Shown: positions 34,683 through 43,291, counted from the stretch's first letter. The stretch: DNA of 64,000 nucleotides from Anabaena sp051781005 (GCF_051781005.1 NZ_JBPWOA010000002.1:682001-746000); one strand, 5' to 3'. Numbers and translations are program-made. The notes: generated by a model not told the origin, from the letters alone.

Positions 34683-35213
34683 TTGATTCGCAAAATAGGC
34701 TTCATTCTCTGTTTGCTAGTTTTAGTAGGTTGTCAAACCAAAAATCAGCCTACGAACATTCCCTCAGAAGTAAAAGTAGCGCGGGTTGTTAGTGGACAGA
34801 CCTTAGAAGTGCTAGGTATGGCAGAACAACCCAATTTAATTTCCCAAGTGCGCTTAATTGGTGTAGATGCACCAGATTTAGGCCAACTTCCTTGGGGGGA
34901 TGATGCTAAAGAACTTTTAAACAGCTTGCTTGGTGATGGTAATGCAGAAAAATCTATCAAGTTAGAGTTTGACTTAGAAGCCAAAGATAAATTTGACAGA
35001 ACTTTGGTTTATGCGTGGAAAGATCAGGTTTTGTTGAATGAACAAGTACTCAAACAAGGGTATGCTCTATTTGTAGCGCGATCGCCCAATCACAAATACG
35101 ACCAACGCCTAGAACGCGCCCAACAATGGGCTAGACTCATGGGACAGGGAATTTGGAACCCAGAAAAACCCATGCGTTTAACTCCCGGTGAATTTCGCCG
35201 CTTATATCGTTGA
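34683..35213 (+). CDS. Thermonuclease (SNase)-like lipoprotein
   Basis: About 176 residues if it begins at TTG 34683, which gives an ideal lipoprotein signal (MIRKIGFILCLLVLVG-C, with lipobox LVGC). A longer frame reaching back to 34602 would bury the signal. The SNase-like fold follows: VARVVSGQTLEVLG, VRLIGVDAPDLGQLPWGDDA, FDRTLVYAW and QRLERAQQWARLMGQGIWNP. In staphylococcal nuclease the first loop carries Asp (GDT) and a later Glu; here they read GQT and GDDAK. The catalytic Arg of DRTLVYAW is kept. Activity may be altered. It should be anchored in a membrane facing the periplasm. Confidence 0.82.
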   Translation: MIRKIGFILCLLVLVGCQTKNQPTNIPSEVKVARVVSGQTLEVLGMAEQPNLISQVRLIGVDAPDLGQLPWGDDAKELLNSLLGDGNAEKSIKLEFDLEAKDKFDRTLVYAWKDQVLLNEQVLKQGYALFVARSPNHKYDQRLERAQQWARLMGQGIWNPEKPMRLTPGEFRRLYR

Positions 35214-35214
35214 A

Positions 35215-35300
35215 ACAGTTGACAGTTGACAGTTGACAAAGAATAATTATTCACCAATCACCAATCACCAATGACTAATGACTAATCACCAATAACCAAT
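35215..35300. repeat. Heptamer tandem repeats (TTGACAG and ATCACCA/ATGACTA)
   Basis: Three units of TTGACAG (35216-35237) and a run of ATCACCA-like heptamers (35251-35300) fill the spacer, the latter reaching the start codon of the next gene. Confidence 0.8.
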
Positions 35301-36108
35301 GACCAACTTACAAATTTTTCTAGATATTGCTACCGAAGCAGCTTTAGCGGCTGGTGTAATTTTGCAAGATTATTTAGGTAAAGTAGAAGACGCAATTACA
35401 GAAAAAGGACGACCTGGTGATTTAGTCACCGCAGCTGACAAAGCTTCAGAAAAAGTCATTTTAGAAATTTTGCGTCGTCACTTTCCTCAACATTCCATCC
35501 TCGCCGAAGAATCAGGAAAACTGGGAAATCAAGATAATGAATACCTTTGGGCGATTGATCCTCTAGATGGTACAACCAACTACGCCCATCAATATCCCTG
35601 TTTTGCAGTTTCCATTGGCTTATTTATTAATGGTGTACCGCAAATTGGTGTCATTTATGACCCTTTCCATAATGAACTATTCCGGGCTGCTGCGGGTTTG
35701 GGTGCAACACGCAACCGTCGTCCTATTAAAGTTTCTCAAACCGCTGAACTGAATAAAAGTTTATTGACAACAGGATTCGCTTATGATCGCCGGGAAACTA
35801 CTGATAACAACTATGCAGAATTTTGTCATCTCACCCATCTTACCCAAGGAGTGAGGCGGGGCGGTTCAGCTGCTCTAGATTTGGCTTATGTTGCTTGCGG
35901 TCGTGTTGATGCTTACTGGGAAAGAGGTATTGCACCTTGGGATATTGCCGCTGGTATAATTTTATTACAAGAAGCTGGTGGCAAAGTCACAGCTTATGAT
36001 GGTACTGCTTTTAAAATCGAGTCTGGGAGAATTCTCGCTACCAATGGTTATATTCACAACAGTCTCAGTCAGGAACTCATGCAAGTCACACCTCTCCCTA
36101 ATAGGTGA
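35299..36108 (+). CDS. Inositol monophosphatase family protein
   Basis: A 269-residue Mg2+-dependent phosphatase of the IMPase fold. Metal-binding motifs are present: GDLVTAADKASEK, HSILAEESGK (Glu), WAIDPLDGTTNYAHQYPCFA (the DPLDGT signature) and WERGIAPWDIAAGIILLQEA (WDIAAG). Relatives hydrolyse inositol-1-phosphate, 3'-phosphoadenosine phosphate or histidinol phosphate; the substrate cannot be fixed here. hisZ lies two genes downstream, so a histidinol-phosphate role is possible but not supported by a specific motif. The start ATG at 35299 directly follows repeats. Confidence 0.93.
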   Translation: MTNLQIFLDIATEAALAAGVILQDYLGKVEDAITEKGRPGDLVTAADKASEKVILEILRRHFPQHSILAEESGKLGNQDNEYLWAIDPLDGTTNYAHQYPCFAVSIGLFINGVPQIGVIYDPFHNELFRAAAGLGATRNRRPIKVSQTAELNKSLLTTGFAYDRRETTDNNYAEFCHLTHLTQGVRRGGSAALDLAYVACGRVDAYWERGIAPWDIAAGIILLQEAGGKVTAYDGTAFKIESGRILATNGYIHNSLSQELMQVTPLPNR

Positions 36109-36197
36109 GATAGAAAAATTGCTGACAACTGACCATTAAATATTACAGGCAGGGTAAACTATAGAAAATTGCTGCTTGGGTGCAACGCTTAAATATT

Positions 36198-37127
36198 ATG
36201 TCCTTAAAAATAGATGGTGGACTATTTAAATATGATTTCATAGATTATCACGCAATTTTGTGTGTCCCGGTTGACGCAGATGCTAAAGAAGTTCGCAAAC
36301 GCTATCTCAAAATTGCCCGTCGATTGCACCCAGATAGTACTGTTGTTACCAAAAGTTCTGATAAAGATATAGCAAATCAATTATTATCTAAGCTGGTTAA
36401 TCCTGCTTACGAAAAACTGTCTGTAGAACGTAATCGCGCCGAATATAGTTTAATTTTGTCGCAAATAGGCAAGCGTTTAGCACAAGAGTCAACATCAATA
36501 GAACTCAGTACTGATATAGCTAAACAATTAGCGATCGCACCGAATATAGACTTGTTGTACAAAAGTGAAGTTGCTAAAATTGCCGACACTCAATTTAATG
36601 AGTTGCAACAAGCAGCCCAATTTATTAGCCAAATTAGTGAATTGAACTTAGTGTACCTAATGCGGCGTGCAGGGCGGTTAATGACAACGCCTCAAACTCC
36701 CCAATCTACAAGTAAATCCAGCACACCACCACCATCACCACCACCACCTAAAGAAGACTCACCTGTAGAACAATATCTCCGTCGCGCTCAAATTCTAATT
36801 GAGAAAAACCAATTTACCCAAGCCAAAGTAGAATTACAGGATGCCTTGAAGCTGGAACCAAAAAATAGTCGCTGCCATAGCTTGATGGCAATCATCTATT
36901 TACGGCAAAATCAGCTAAAAATGGCAAGAATTCACTTTGAAAACGCATTGAGATTAAATCCCCAAGACAAAATTGCTTTGGAGTGGAAACCTAAGGTAGA
37001 CCAGGCTATGGGGATAAAATCCGGTACTGTTCAAGTGGATTCATCTCCAAATACAGGAGATAATCAACCAGATAATTCTGGAAATGGTGGTTTGTTTGGT
37101 GGTTTGTTTGGTGGGAAGAAAAAATAA
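36198..37127 (+). CDS. J-domain protein with TPR repeats
   Basis: About 309 residues. The N-terminal J domain reads YHAILCVPVDADAKEVRKRY and IARRLHPDSTVV, containing the HPD motif needed to stimulate DnaK ATPase. A Pro/Ser-rich linker (PQSTSKSSTPPPSPPPPKED) is followed by TPR units (AQILIEKNQFTQAKVELQDA, SLMAIIYLRQNQLKMARIHF) and a Gly-rich tail ending GGLFGGLFGGKKK. There is no Zn-finger region, so it is a specialised co-chaperone or scaffold. The start is ATG 36198; GTG at 36180 is in frame. The stop overlaps the hisZ ATG by one base (TAATG), so the two are coupled. Confidence 0.87.
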   Translation: MSLKIDGGLFKYDFIDYHAILCVPVDADAKEVRKRYLKIARRLHPDSTVVTKSSDKDIANQLLSKLVNPAYEKLSVERNRAEYSLILSQIGKRLAQESTSIELSTDIAKQLAIAPNIDLLYKSEVAKIADTQFNELQQAAQFISQISELNLVYLMRRAGRLMTTPQTPQSTSKSSTPPPSPPPPKEDSPVEQYLRRAQILIEKNQFTQAKVELQDALKLEPKNSRCHSLMAIIYLRQNQLKMARIHFENALRLNPQDKIALEWKPKVDQAMGIKSGTVQVDSSPNTGDNQPDNSGNGGLFGGLFGGKKK

Positions 37128-38338
37128 TGGTGTATCAACCAGCAGCGGGAGCTAGGGATTTATTGCCCTTAGATGTGGCTCAAAAACGCTGGATTGAAGA
37201 TAGGTTACAACAAGTTTTTCATCGTTGGGGATATCACAGGATTATCACCTCAACTTTGGAACGAATGGATACCCTGATGGCTGGTGAAGCAATTCAGCGC
37301 CAAATGGTGATTCAATTGCAAAATGGACAAGATGAGGAATTGGGTTTACGTCCAGAACTCACAGCTTCGATTGCGCGGACAGTTGTCACTCGCATGGCAG
37401 ATGCTACCTATCCCCAACGGCTGTATTACAATGCTAATGTGTTTCGCCGTAACTGGGAAAAGCGACATAATCGTCAGCAAGAATATTATCAAGCTGGGGT
37501 AGAGTTGCTCGGATCAGGTGGGTTGCTGGCAAATGCAGAAGTACTGCTGTTGATAGGCAATTGTTTAGAAGCTTTGGATTTGCAGGGCTGGCATTTAATC
37601 TTAGGTGAAGCGGGAATTACCAAATCGCTGCTTGATGCTTTTCCGACTCATCTAAGAAGTAAAGTGCGGAGTGCGATCGCTCATCTTGACCGTGTAACTC
37701 TAGATACTTTGCCCCTTGGAGACGAACTGCATGAACGCGCTAAAATCATGCTCGATTTGCGCGGCAATAGTGCAGATGTCTTGCAAAAAGTCAGTAGTTT
37801 ACATCTAGATGCAGACCAACAAGAGGCAGTAAATAACCTCAAATCCTTGGTAGAATTACTAGAATCAGAGGGTAAATTCCCCTTAATTCTCGACTTGAGC
37901 CTAATTCAAACTATTGACTATTACACAGGAATTGTGTTTGAAGTAGTCAGTGATACCGATGGGCAAGCTCAAGTTTTAGGGCGTGGTGGTCGTTATGATC
38001 AGTTGTTAGGGCTATATCATCCCCAAGGCGATAATATACCCGGAATTGGGTTTGAACTAAATATTGATGTTTTATACCAAGTTCTATCATCTACTCAGCA
38101 ATTACCACAGAGTACCCCAGCGAGTAACTGGTTAGTAGTTCCAGAAAGCAAGAGTGCTGATGCTGCTGCCTTTGCCTATGCCCAAAAATTACGAGAATCT
38201 AGTGATTTAGTGCGGGTAGAAATGGAATTGGGGGGCAGGAATGCAGAGGCTATTCGTCAATATGCCAAAGAAAGAGCGATCGCACAAATTGCCTGGATTC
38301 AAGCCGATGGATCACCCACAATTGAAGCAGTAAGTTAA
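37127..38338 (+). CDS. hisZ: ATP phosphoribosyltransferase regulatory subunit HisZ
   Basis: HisZ is a catalytically inactive histidyl-tRNA-synthetase paralogue that joins the short HisG to form the first enzyme of histidine biosynthesis. The 403 residues show MVYQPAAGARDLLPLDVAQK, class II motif 2-like YPQRLYYNANVFRRNWEKRH, GVELLGSGGLLANAEVL, IDYYTGIVFEVVSD and GGRYDQLLGLYHPQGDNIPG. The C-terminal anticodon domain of HisS is not conserved, distinguishing it from HisS. It is translationally coupled to the J-TPR gene upstream. hisG is not in the window. Confidence 0.93.
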   Translation: MVYQPAAGARDLLPLDVAQKRWIEDRLQQVFHRWGYHRIITSTLERMDTLMAGEAIQRQMVIQLQNGQDEELGLRPELTASIARTVVTRMADATYPQRLYYNANVFRRNWEKRHNRQQEYYQAGVELLGSGGLLANAEVLLLIGNCLEALDLQGWHLILGEAGITKSLLDAFPTHLRSKVRSAIAHLDRVTLDTLPLGDELHERAKIMLDLRGNSADVLQKVSSLHLDADQQEAVNNLKSLVELLESEGKFPLILDLSLIQTIDYYTGIVFEVVSDTDGQAQVLGRGGRYDQLLGLYHPQGDNIPGIGFELNIDVLYQVLSSTQQLPQSTPASNWLVVPESKSADAAAFAYAQKLRESSDLVRVEMELGGRNAEAIRQYAKERAIAQIAWIQADGSPTIEAVS

Positions 38339-38361
38339 CAGATTTGTAAGAATTCAGGAGT

Positions 38362-38411
38362 CAGCCCTTCGGCTTGTCTTCGACACACTACGTGAACGCT
38401 CAGGGCAAGGA
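38362..38411. repeat. 50-base dispersed repeat, copy 1
   Basis: From CAGCCCTTCGGCTTGTCTTC to CAGGGCAAGGA. An identical 50-base copy lies at 43096-43145. It contains short inverted segments (GAACGCTCAGGGC, TTCGGC). Confidence 0.85.
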
Positions 38412-38555
38412 GTCAGGAGAAAGAAGGAAGGATGAAGAATATTTTTCTCTTCTGTTCCCTGCTATATCAAAGATTATGTATCCTGAATCCTTACACAGAT
38501 TTACAAATTGTCAACCTAGAAACTGCTGATTTATTAAAGAGAGGGAATCGAGAAA

Positions 38556-38783
38556 ATGCCACATACAATTGTGACTGACGTTTGTGAAGGCGTGGCTGAC
38601 TGCGTAGCAGCTTGTCCTGTAGCTTGCATTCATGACGGCCCAGGTAAAAACGTCAAAGGCACCGATTGGTACTGGATTGACTTTGCTACCTGTATCGACT
38701 GTGGCATCTGTTTACAAGTTTGCCCAGTAGAAGGAGCAATTTTGGCAGAAGAAAGACCAGAATTGCAAAAAATAGTAGATTAG
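38556..38783 (+). CDS. Two-cluster bacterial-type ferredoxin (7Fe/8Fe)
   Basis: A 75-residue ferredoxin with eight cysteines: C10, C16, C20, C24 in TDVCEGVADCVAACPVACIH and C46, C49, C52, C56 in TCIDCGICLQVCPVEGAI. The second set is a regular Cys-x2-Cys-x2-Cys-x3-Cys-Pro motif for one [4Fe-4S]. The first set is irregular (Cys-x5-Cys-x3-Cys-x3-Cys) and resembles 7Fe ferredoxins lacking the equivalent of Cys11, so a [3Fe-4S] or a modified [4Fe-4S] is possible. It is a soluble low-potential carrier; partner unknown. Confidence 0.93.
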   Translation: MPHTIVTDVCEGVADCVAACPVACIHDGPGKNVKGTDWYWIDFATCIDCGICLQVCPVEGAILAEERPELQKIVD

Positions 38784-38828
38784 GAAACTGGGGACTGGGG
38801 AATGGGGACTGGGGAAATGTTTATCTTT

Positions 38829-38868
<40 letters not shown>

Positions 38869-38889
38869 ATTACCTATTCCTAATAACTT

Positions 38890-39618
38890 ATGACAATTAA
38901 TTATTTATTAGAAGTTGAAAATGTCCATGCCGGATATATTAAAGATGTAGATATCTTGCAAGGTATAAATTTCCGCGTTGAAGCAGGAGAATTAGTTACA
39001 GTAATTGGTCCCAACGGTGCGGGTAAATCCACGTTAGCAAAAACAATTTTTGGACTTTTGACACCCCACACAGGCACAATTACCTTTAAAGGGGAAAATA
39101 TTACAGGTTTGAAATCAAATCAAATCGTCCAACGGGGGATGTGCTACGTTCCTCAAATAGCCAACGTTTTTCCTTCCTTGACGATTGAAGAAAATCTAGA
39201 AATGGGGGCGTTTGTACGGAATATTCCCCTGAAACCTCTGAAGGATAAAATATTTGCGATGTTCCCAAGATTAAGCGATCGCCGTCGTCAACGGGCTGGG
39301 ACTCTCTCAGGAGGGGAAAGGCAGATGTTAGCAATGGGTAAAGCTTTAATGTTAGAACCCAGTTTACTGCTGTTAGATGAACCTTCTGCGGCTTTATCCC
39401 CCATCTTAGTAACGCAAGTATTTGAGCAGATTAAACAAATTAACCAATCAGGTACAGCCATCGTCCTAGTAGAACAAAATGCTCGTAAAGCTTTAGAAAT
39501 GGCAGATCGTGGTTGTGTATTAGAATCGGGACGGGATGCTATTACTGGGCCGGGATTGGAATTGTTACACGATCCCAAAGTAGGAGAATTGTATTTGGGT
39601 GCAGGCAAAGGACATTAA
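38890..39618 (+). CDS. ABC transporter ATPase, LivF/NatE type
   Basis: A 242-residue ABC ATPase of the branched-chain or neutral amino acid (HAAT) family, LivF side. Walker A is VIGPNGAGKSTLAKTI, the Q-loop lies in CYVPQIANVFPSLTIEENLE, the signature is LSGGERQMLAMGKALM, Walker B is SLLLLDEPSAALSP and the switch is VEQNARKALEMAD. It would energise import at the cytoplasmic face together with a LivG-like ATPase, two permeases and a binding protein, none of which is adjacent. In Anabaena the neutral amino acid uptake ATPases (Nat) are similarly dispersed; the exact substrate is not determinable. Confidence 0.9.
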   Translation: MTINYLLEVENVHAGYIKDVDILQGINFRVEAGELVTVIGPNGAGKSTLAKTIFGLLTPHTGTITFKGENITGLKSNQIVQRGMCYVPQIANVFPSLTIEENLEMGAFVRNIPLKPLKDKIFAMFPRLSDRRRQRAGTLSGGERQMLAMGKALMLEPSLLLLDEPSAALSPILVTQVFEQIKQINQSGTAIVLVEQNARKALEMADRGCVLESGRDAITGPGLELLHDPKVGELYLGAGKGH

Positions 39619-39659
39619 GAGACTTCCAACTAAAAAAATATCCCGTCGTTGTGACGGCA

Positions 39660-39714
39660 GGGGGGCAGGGAGCAGGCTTGCCCTGAGCGAAGTCGAAGGG
39701 GAGCAGGGGGAAGA
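39660..39714. repeat. GGGAGCA-type and AGCGAAGTCGAAGG dispersed repeats
   Basis: GGGGGCAGGGAGCAGG, then CTTGCCCTGAGCGAAGTCGA and GGGGAGCAGGGGG: a composite of common cyanobacterial intergenic repeats after the ABC ATPase gene. Confidence 0.7.
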
Positions 39715-39840
39715 AAAGTCGCTTTGATTTGGTGAAATTGGATCATCTTTTTTGTGGAGTTCTCTAAAACCCTCTGTTCATCAGTCTGATAAGTTATTAT
39801 GTGAAACCAAAGCAATTTACTCAGTCTTTATTTTAAACCT

Positions 39841-40380
39841 GTGCAAATTCATTCTCACTCAGAATTTGAACATATCCCAAATCGGCATAGTGAACAGGGT
39901 TTGCGAAGATTGCTCAAGCGCCTTGTTAGCAAAATGCAGCGGGATGAGTTAGTCCGACAGACTATGAATCAACTTAGAGAATCACTCCAGGTTGACCGTG
40001 TAGTTTTGTATTACTTTTATGAGAAATGGCAAGGACAGGTAACATTTGAATCTTTGAGTGCTGAGGAATTCTCGATTTTAGGTTCAACTGGAGCAGATGA
40101 TTGTTTTAACAACGAGTATGCTGCTTTGTACTTAGCAGGAAGAGTAAGAGCGATCGCTAATATAGAAATAGAACCTATCGAAACTTGTCACCGAAATTTT
40201 CTTCGCAGCATCCAAGTTCGCTCTAACCTAGTAGTACCGATTGTGATACCAAAAGGTCTATGGGGTCTATTAGCCGCACACCATTGTCAAGCACTTCGTG
40301 ATTGGTCGCCGGCAGATATTGAACTGATGCAAACAGCAGCCCATACTTTAGAAACAGATCCCAATATCTTAGAGAGCTAG
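39841..40380 (+). CDS. Stand-alone GAF protein with DXCF cyanobacteriochrome signatures
   Basis: A 179-residue protein starting with GTG at 39841. It is essentially one GAF domain of the cyanobacteriochrome lineage: LVRQTMNQLRESLQVDRVVL, then a DXCF motif (D86-D87-C88-F89 in GADDCFNNEY), AGRVRAIANIEIEPIE, the canonical bilin-binding Cys116-His117 (ETCHRNFL), QVRSNLVVPIVIPKGLWGLL and AAHHCQALRDW. The 28-residue spacing between the two cysteines equals that in DXCF photoreceptors such as TePixJ, where the second Cys forms a reversible bond giving blue/violet absorption. There is no kinase, cyclase or other output domain, so it may signal by protein contact. Bilin binding is inferred. Confidence 0.82.
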   Translation: MQIHSHSEFEHIPNRHSEQGLRRLLKRLVSKMQRDELVRQTMNQLRESLQVDRVVLYYFYEKWQGQVTFESLSAEEFSILGSTGADDCFNNEYAALYLAGRVRAIANIEIEPIETCHRNFLRSIQVRSNLVVPIVIPKGLWGLLAAHHCQALRDWSPADIELMQTAAHTLETDPNILES

Positions 40381-40430
40381 TCCCTAGTTGATAATTTTCT
40401 AGACAAAACTATACACCTAATCCAATAAAA

Positions 40431-40525
40431 TTAGCACTTACGCAAAAAAACCTCCAACTCTTATTTCTCCGTGTCCTCTGCGTCCTCTGCGGTTCGATAT
40501 TCCGTAACTCGTCCGTAAGTCCTAA
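40431..40525. repeat. MITE-like palindromic element, ACTTACG ends (copy A)
   Basis: TTAGCACTTACG (40431-40442) and CGTAAGTCCTAA (40514-40525) are inverted with one mismatch. The interior includes GTGTCCTCTGCGTCCTCTGC. Confidence 0.7.
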
Positions 40526-40555
40526 AAGTAGACATCGACCGAATTTAAATATGCT

Positions 40556-40763
40556 AGGACTTACGCATAGACAAAATCTATCAAATATGGGTTATGGATT
40601 TTATCTCTTGTAGAGTGTGGTTCGGCAAGCTCACCAGCCACGTCAGACCCGATAATTGAGCATCTAACAGACTTTTTCTATCTGACGCACCGCACTAATA
40701 TACGATTCCCAAAGCCTGAAACTAGGTAATTTTTATGTAAAATTTGTACAATGCGTAAGTCTT
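40556..40763. repeat. MITE-like palindromic element, GGACTTACGCA ends (copy B)
   Basis: GACTTACGCAT (40558-40568) and ATGCGTAAGTC (40751-40761) form perfect 11-base inverted ends of an element of about 208 bases with no coding capacity. Its end group matches the element at 63021-63129. Confidence 0.72.
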
Positions 40764-40777
40764 AACAAATACAGAAA

Positions 40778-43081
40778 ATGATCAACAAACCCCATTTCAA
40801 ACATTGTTACTCTGTTGAAACTATAGAACCAGACCAGGTATTTCTTTTATCCGAGAGAGAGACAGTCTGTTTAAGCGATCGCCTTTCTTATCGCATAGCT
40901 TCTTTACTACAAGAACACGATTATAGCGTTGATGAAATTCTTGACATTATTCAATTAGAACTACTACCAGAACAGAAACCTACTCAAGAAACTAGTGACT
41001 TTTTCCAAAGTATTCTCAATCTCAGTATCAAAACCCAGTACGCCCTATTCCAAATGGAACAAAAAGGCTATTTGGTGGAACAAGATGACTCACTTCTCTC
41101 TCACTTAGCCATCTTCTGTTATCATCTCAATATTGCTCCCATAGTGGCTGCTCAACGACTACAATCAGCGAAAGTAGCAGTCAAAACCTTTGGTTCTTTT
41201 CCTAGCGACGACCTCATAAACATTCTGAAATCCCTGCATATTCAAGTAGCTGATGATGGAGATTTCACAGTCGTATTGACTGACGACTACCTACACCCTC
41301 AGCTAAAAGCATTTAATCAACAAGCCTTAAATTCTCAATCACCTTGGATGCTAGTCAATCCTTTAGGAACAACCCTCTGGATAGGGCCTATATTTAATCA
41401 TCACACTACCGGGTGTTGGGAATGTCTAGCCCAAAGATTAAGGGATAATAGACCAGTTGCCAACTTTATCCAAAAACATAAACAGATTTCCTTATCTCCT
41501 CCGCTGGGATTCCTAGCTTCTACAATGCAAACAGCTTTAGGAATGGCAGCAACAGAAGTTTTCAAATGGATTATCCAAGGTGGAAATCAACAATTAGAAG
41601 GGACTTTATTAACCTATGATACCCTGACTCTCCAAACTCAAAAGCATATCTTCGTTAAGCGTCCCCAATGTCCTGATTGTGGAGAAATAGCCAATGAACA
41701 AAACAACCAACCCCTACCCATTATTTTAGGACACCGGAAGAAAAACTTTACTAAAGATGGAGGACATCGTTATTGTTCACCACAAGAAACTTTCAGAAAA
41801 TATCAACATCATATTAGTCCTATTACAGGTGTTGTTCGAGAACTGCAAAAGATACCAGGTAATGGGTTAAACCATACATACATAGCAAAGCATCATTTTC
41901 TCAGCGTCTTTGATGATGTAGACAGCTTACGCCAAAATATTGGAGGTAGAAGTGCAGGAAAAGGTAGGACTGATATTCAAGCCAGGGTGAGCGGTTTCTG
42001 CGAAGCTATTGAAAGGTATTCTGGGGTATTTCAGGGAGATGAGATTAGACACAAAGGCAGTTACCAACAAATGGGAGACAAAGCTATTCATCCCAATACC
42101 TGTATGAATTTTAGCGAACAGCAATATCAGCATCGGGAACAATTGAATACCAAAAGTAAAGGTTGGTTTCAAAAAGTCCCTGAACCCTTTGATATAGAAA
42201 AAGAAATCGACTGGACACCAGTTTGGTCTTTAACCCATCAAGAATTCAAATATCTGCCAACGGCTTATTGCTATTATGGCTATTCTCAATCCCATAAACC
42301 TGACTGTTGGGCAGACTCTAATGGATGTGCGGCAGGTAATACACTCGAAGAGGCTATTCTCCAAGGATTTATGGAATTAGTTGAGCGTGATTGTGTAGCG
42401 TTGTGGTGGTATAACCATCTACAAAAACCTCAAGTAGATTTAGACAGTTTCAATCAGCCTTATTTCCAAGAACTGAAGAAATATTATCAAGCCATTAACA
42501 GAGAATTATGGGTTTTAGATATTACTAGTGACCTCAATATTCCGGCTTTCGCTGCTATTAGTCGCCGCACAGATCGAGAAATAGAAGATATTATTTTAGG
42601 GTATGGAACCCATTTTGACCCTCAGATTGCCATTAGTCGAGCTTTAACTGAAGTTAACCAAATTCTACCTAATGTTTTATCTGCTCAAGCGGATGGCAAT
42701 ACCCAATATCCCCCATCTGCTGATCCTCTGGCAATAGAATGGTGGAAATCTGCGACTGTAGCAAATCAACCTTATCTGCTTCCAGATGATCAGAGTATCC
42801 CGAAAATTTTTGCTGATTATCCCCAAGTAGCCAGTGATGATCTTCTCGAAGATATCAGGCTTTGTCAACAAATCGTTGAAAAAAATGGTCTGGAAATGCT
42901 AGTTCTAGATCAGACTCGTGCCGATATTGGGCTGAGAGTAGCTAAGGTAATTGTGCCAGGAATGCGACATATGTGGAAACGCTTAGGTACAGGACGGCTT
43001 TATGAAATTCCTATCACAATGGGTTGGTTGAAACAGTCTTTGACAGAAGACCAATTGAACCCCTATCCGATGTGGATGTGA
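40778..43081 (+). CDS. Fused E1-like/YcaO azoline-forming cyclodehydratase (TOMM/RiPP)
   Basis: A 767-residue fused cyclodehydratase of the PatD/TruD type, which uses ATP to convert Ser, Thr or Cys of a ribosomal precursor into oxazoline or thiazoline rings. Residues 1-100 form a winged-helix leader-recognition region. Residues 105-310 are E1-like with zinc cysteines CWEC (213-216) and CPDC (298-301). The YcaO domain begins near SPITGVVRELQKIPG (about 347); ATP/Mg2+ residues lie in GFCEAIERYSG (406-416) and FMELVERDC (about 531-539), and it ends NPYPMWM, a C-terminus rich in Pro as usual. No dehydrogenase, protease or clear precursor peptide is nearby. An amidohydrolase and two unknown paralogues follow on the same strand. 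Confidence 0.93.
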   Translation: MINKPHFKHCYSVETIEPDQVFLLSERETVCLSDRLSYRIASLLQEHDYSVDEILDIIQLELLPEQKPTQETSDFFQSILNLSIKTQYALFQMEQKGYLVEQDDSLLSHLAIFCYHLNIAPIVAAQRLQSAKVAVKTFGSFPSDDLINILKSLHIQVADDGDFTVVLTDDYLHPQLKAFNQQALNSQSPWMLVNPLGTTLWIGPIFNHHTTGCWECLAQRLRDNRPVANFIQKHKQISLSPPLGFLASTMQTALGMAATEVFKWIIQGGNQQLEGTLLTYDTLTLQTQKHIFVKRPQCPDCGEIANEQNNQPLPIILGHRKKNFTKDGGHRYCSPQETFRKYQHHISPITGVVRELQKIPGNGLNHTYIAKHHFLSVFDDVDSLRQNIGGRSAGKGRTDIQARVSGFCEAIERYSGVFQGDEIRHKGSYQQMGDKAIHPNTCMNFSEQQYQHREQLNTKSKGWFQKVPEPFDIEKEIDWTPVWSLTHQEFKYLPTAYCYYGYSQSHKPDCWADSNGCAAGNTLEEAILQGFMELVERDCVALWWYNHLQKPQVDLDSFNQPYFQELKKYYQAINRELWVLDITSDLNIPAFAAISRRTDREIEDIILGYGTHFDPQIAISRALTEVNQILPNVLSAQADGNTQYPPSADPLAIEWWKSATVANQPYLLPDDQSIPKIFADYPQVASDDLLEDIRLCQQIVEKNGLEMLVLDQTRADIGLRVAKVIVPGMRHMWKRLGTGRLYEIPITMGWLKQSLTEDQLNPYPMWM

Positions 43082-43095
43082 TTTACAGCAGAATT

Positions 43096-43145
43096 CAGCC
43101 CTTCGGCTTGTCTTCGACACACTACGTGAACGCTCAGGGCAAGGA
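43096..43145. repeat. 50-base dispersed repeat, copy 2
   Basis: Identical to 38362-38411. It starts 15 bases after the YcaO stop codon. Confidence 0.85.
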
Positions 43146-43260
43146 GGCAGGAGTACAACTGGCTTGGTGTCTAGGTTTCAATTTTGATTCTGTACCGTAT
43201 GGCTACGCCACGCAAGCTATCGGCTGACGCTCACGGCGAAGCCTCATTAATCTGCCATAC

Positions 43261-43291
43261 CTGAATTTAACTGAATTTAACTGAATTTAAC
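43261..43291. repeat. Three tandem decamers (CTGAATTTAA)
   Basis: CTGAATTTAA is repeated three times. Read on the other strand this is GTTAAATTCAG, the core of the AT-rich motifs at 56117-56186 and 59299-59351. Confidence 0.8.

Larger units (their letters stand above)
40381..40777. other. Intergenic region built of palindromic mini-elements
   Basis: No gene. The region contains two palindromic elements with ACTTACG/CGTAAGT-type ends (40431-40525 and 40556-40763). The second ends 15 bases before the YcaO start codon, so it must contain or lie next to the promoter and leader of that gene. No clear ribosome-binding site precedes the ATG at 40778. Confidence 0.55.

Noticed and set aside
43024..43227. 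A 67-codon plus-strand frame overlapping the YcaO 3' end
   Set aside because: It overlaps the well-supported cyclodehydratase in another frame, and half of it is dispersed-repeat sequence.
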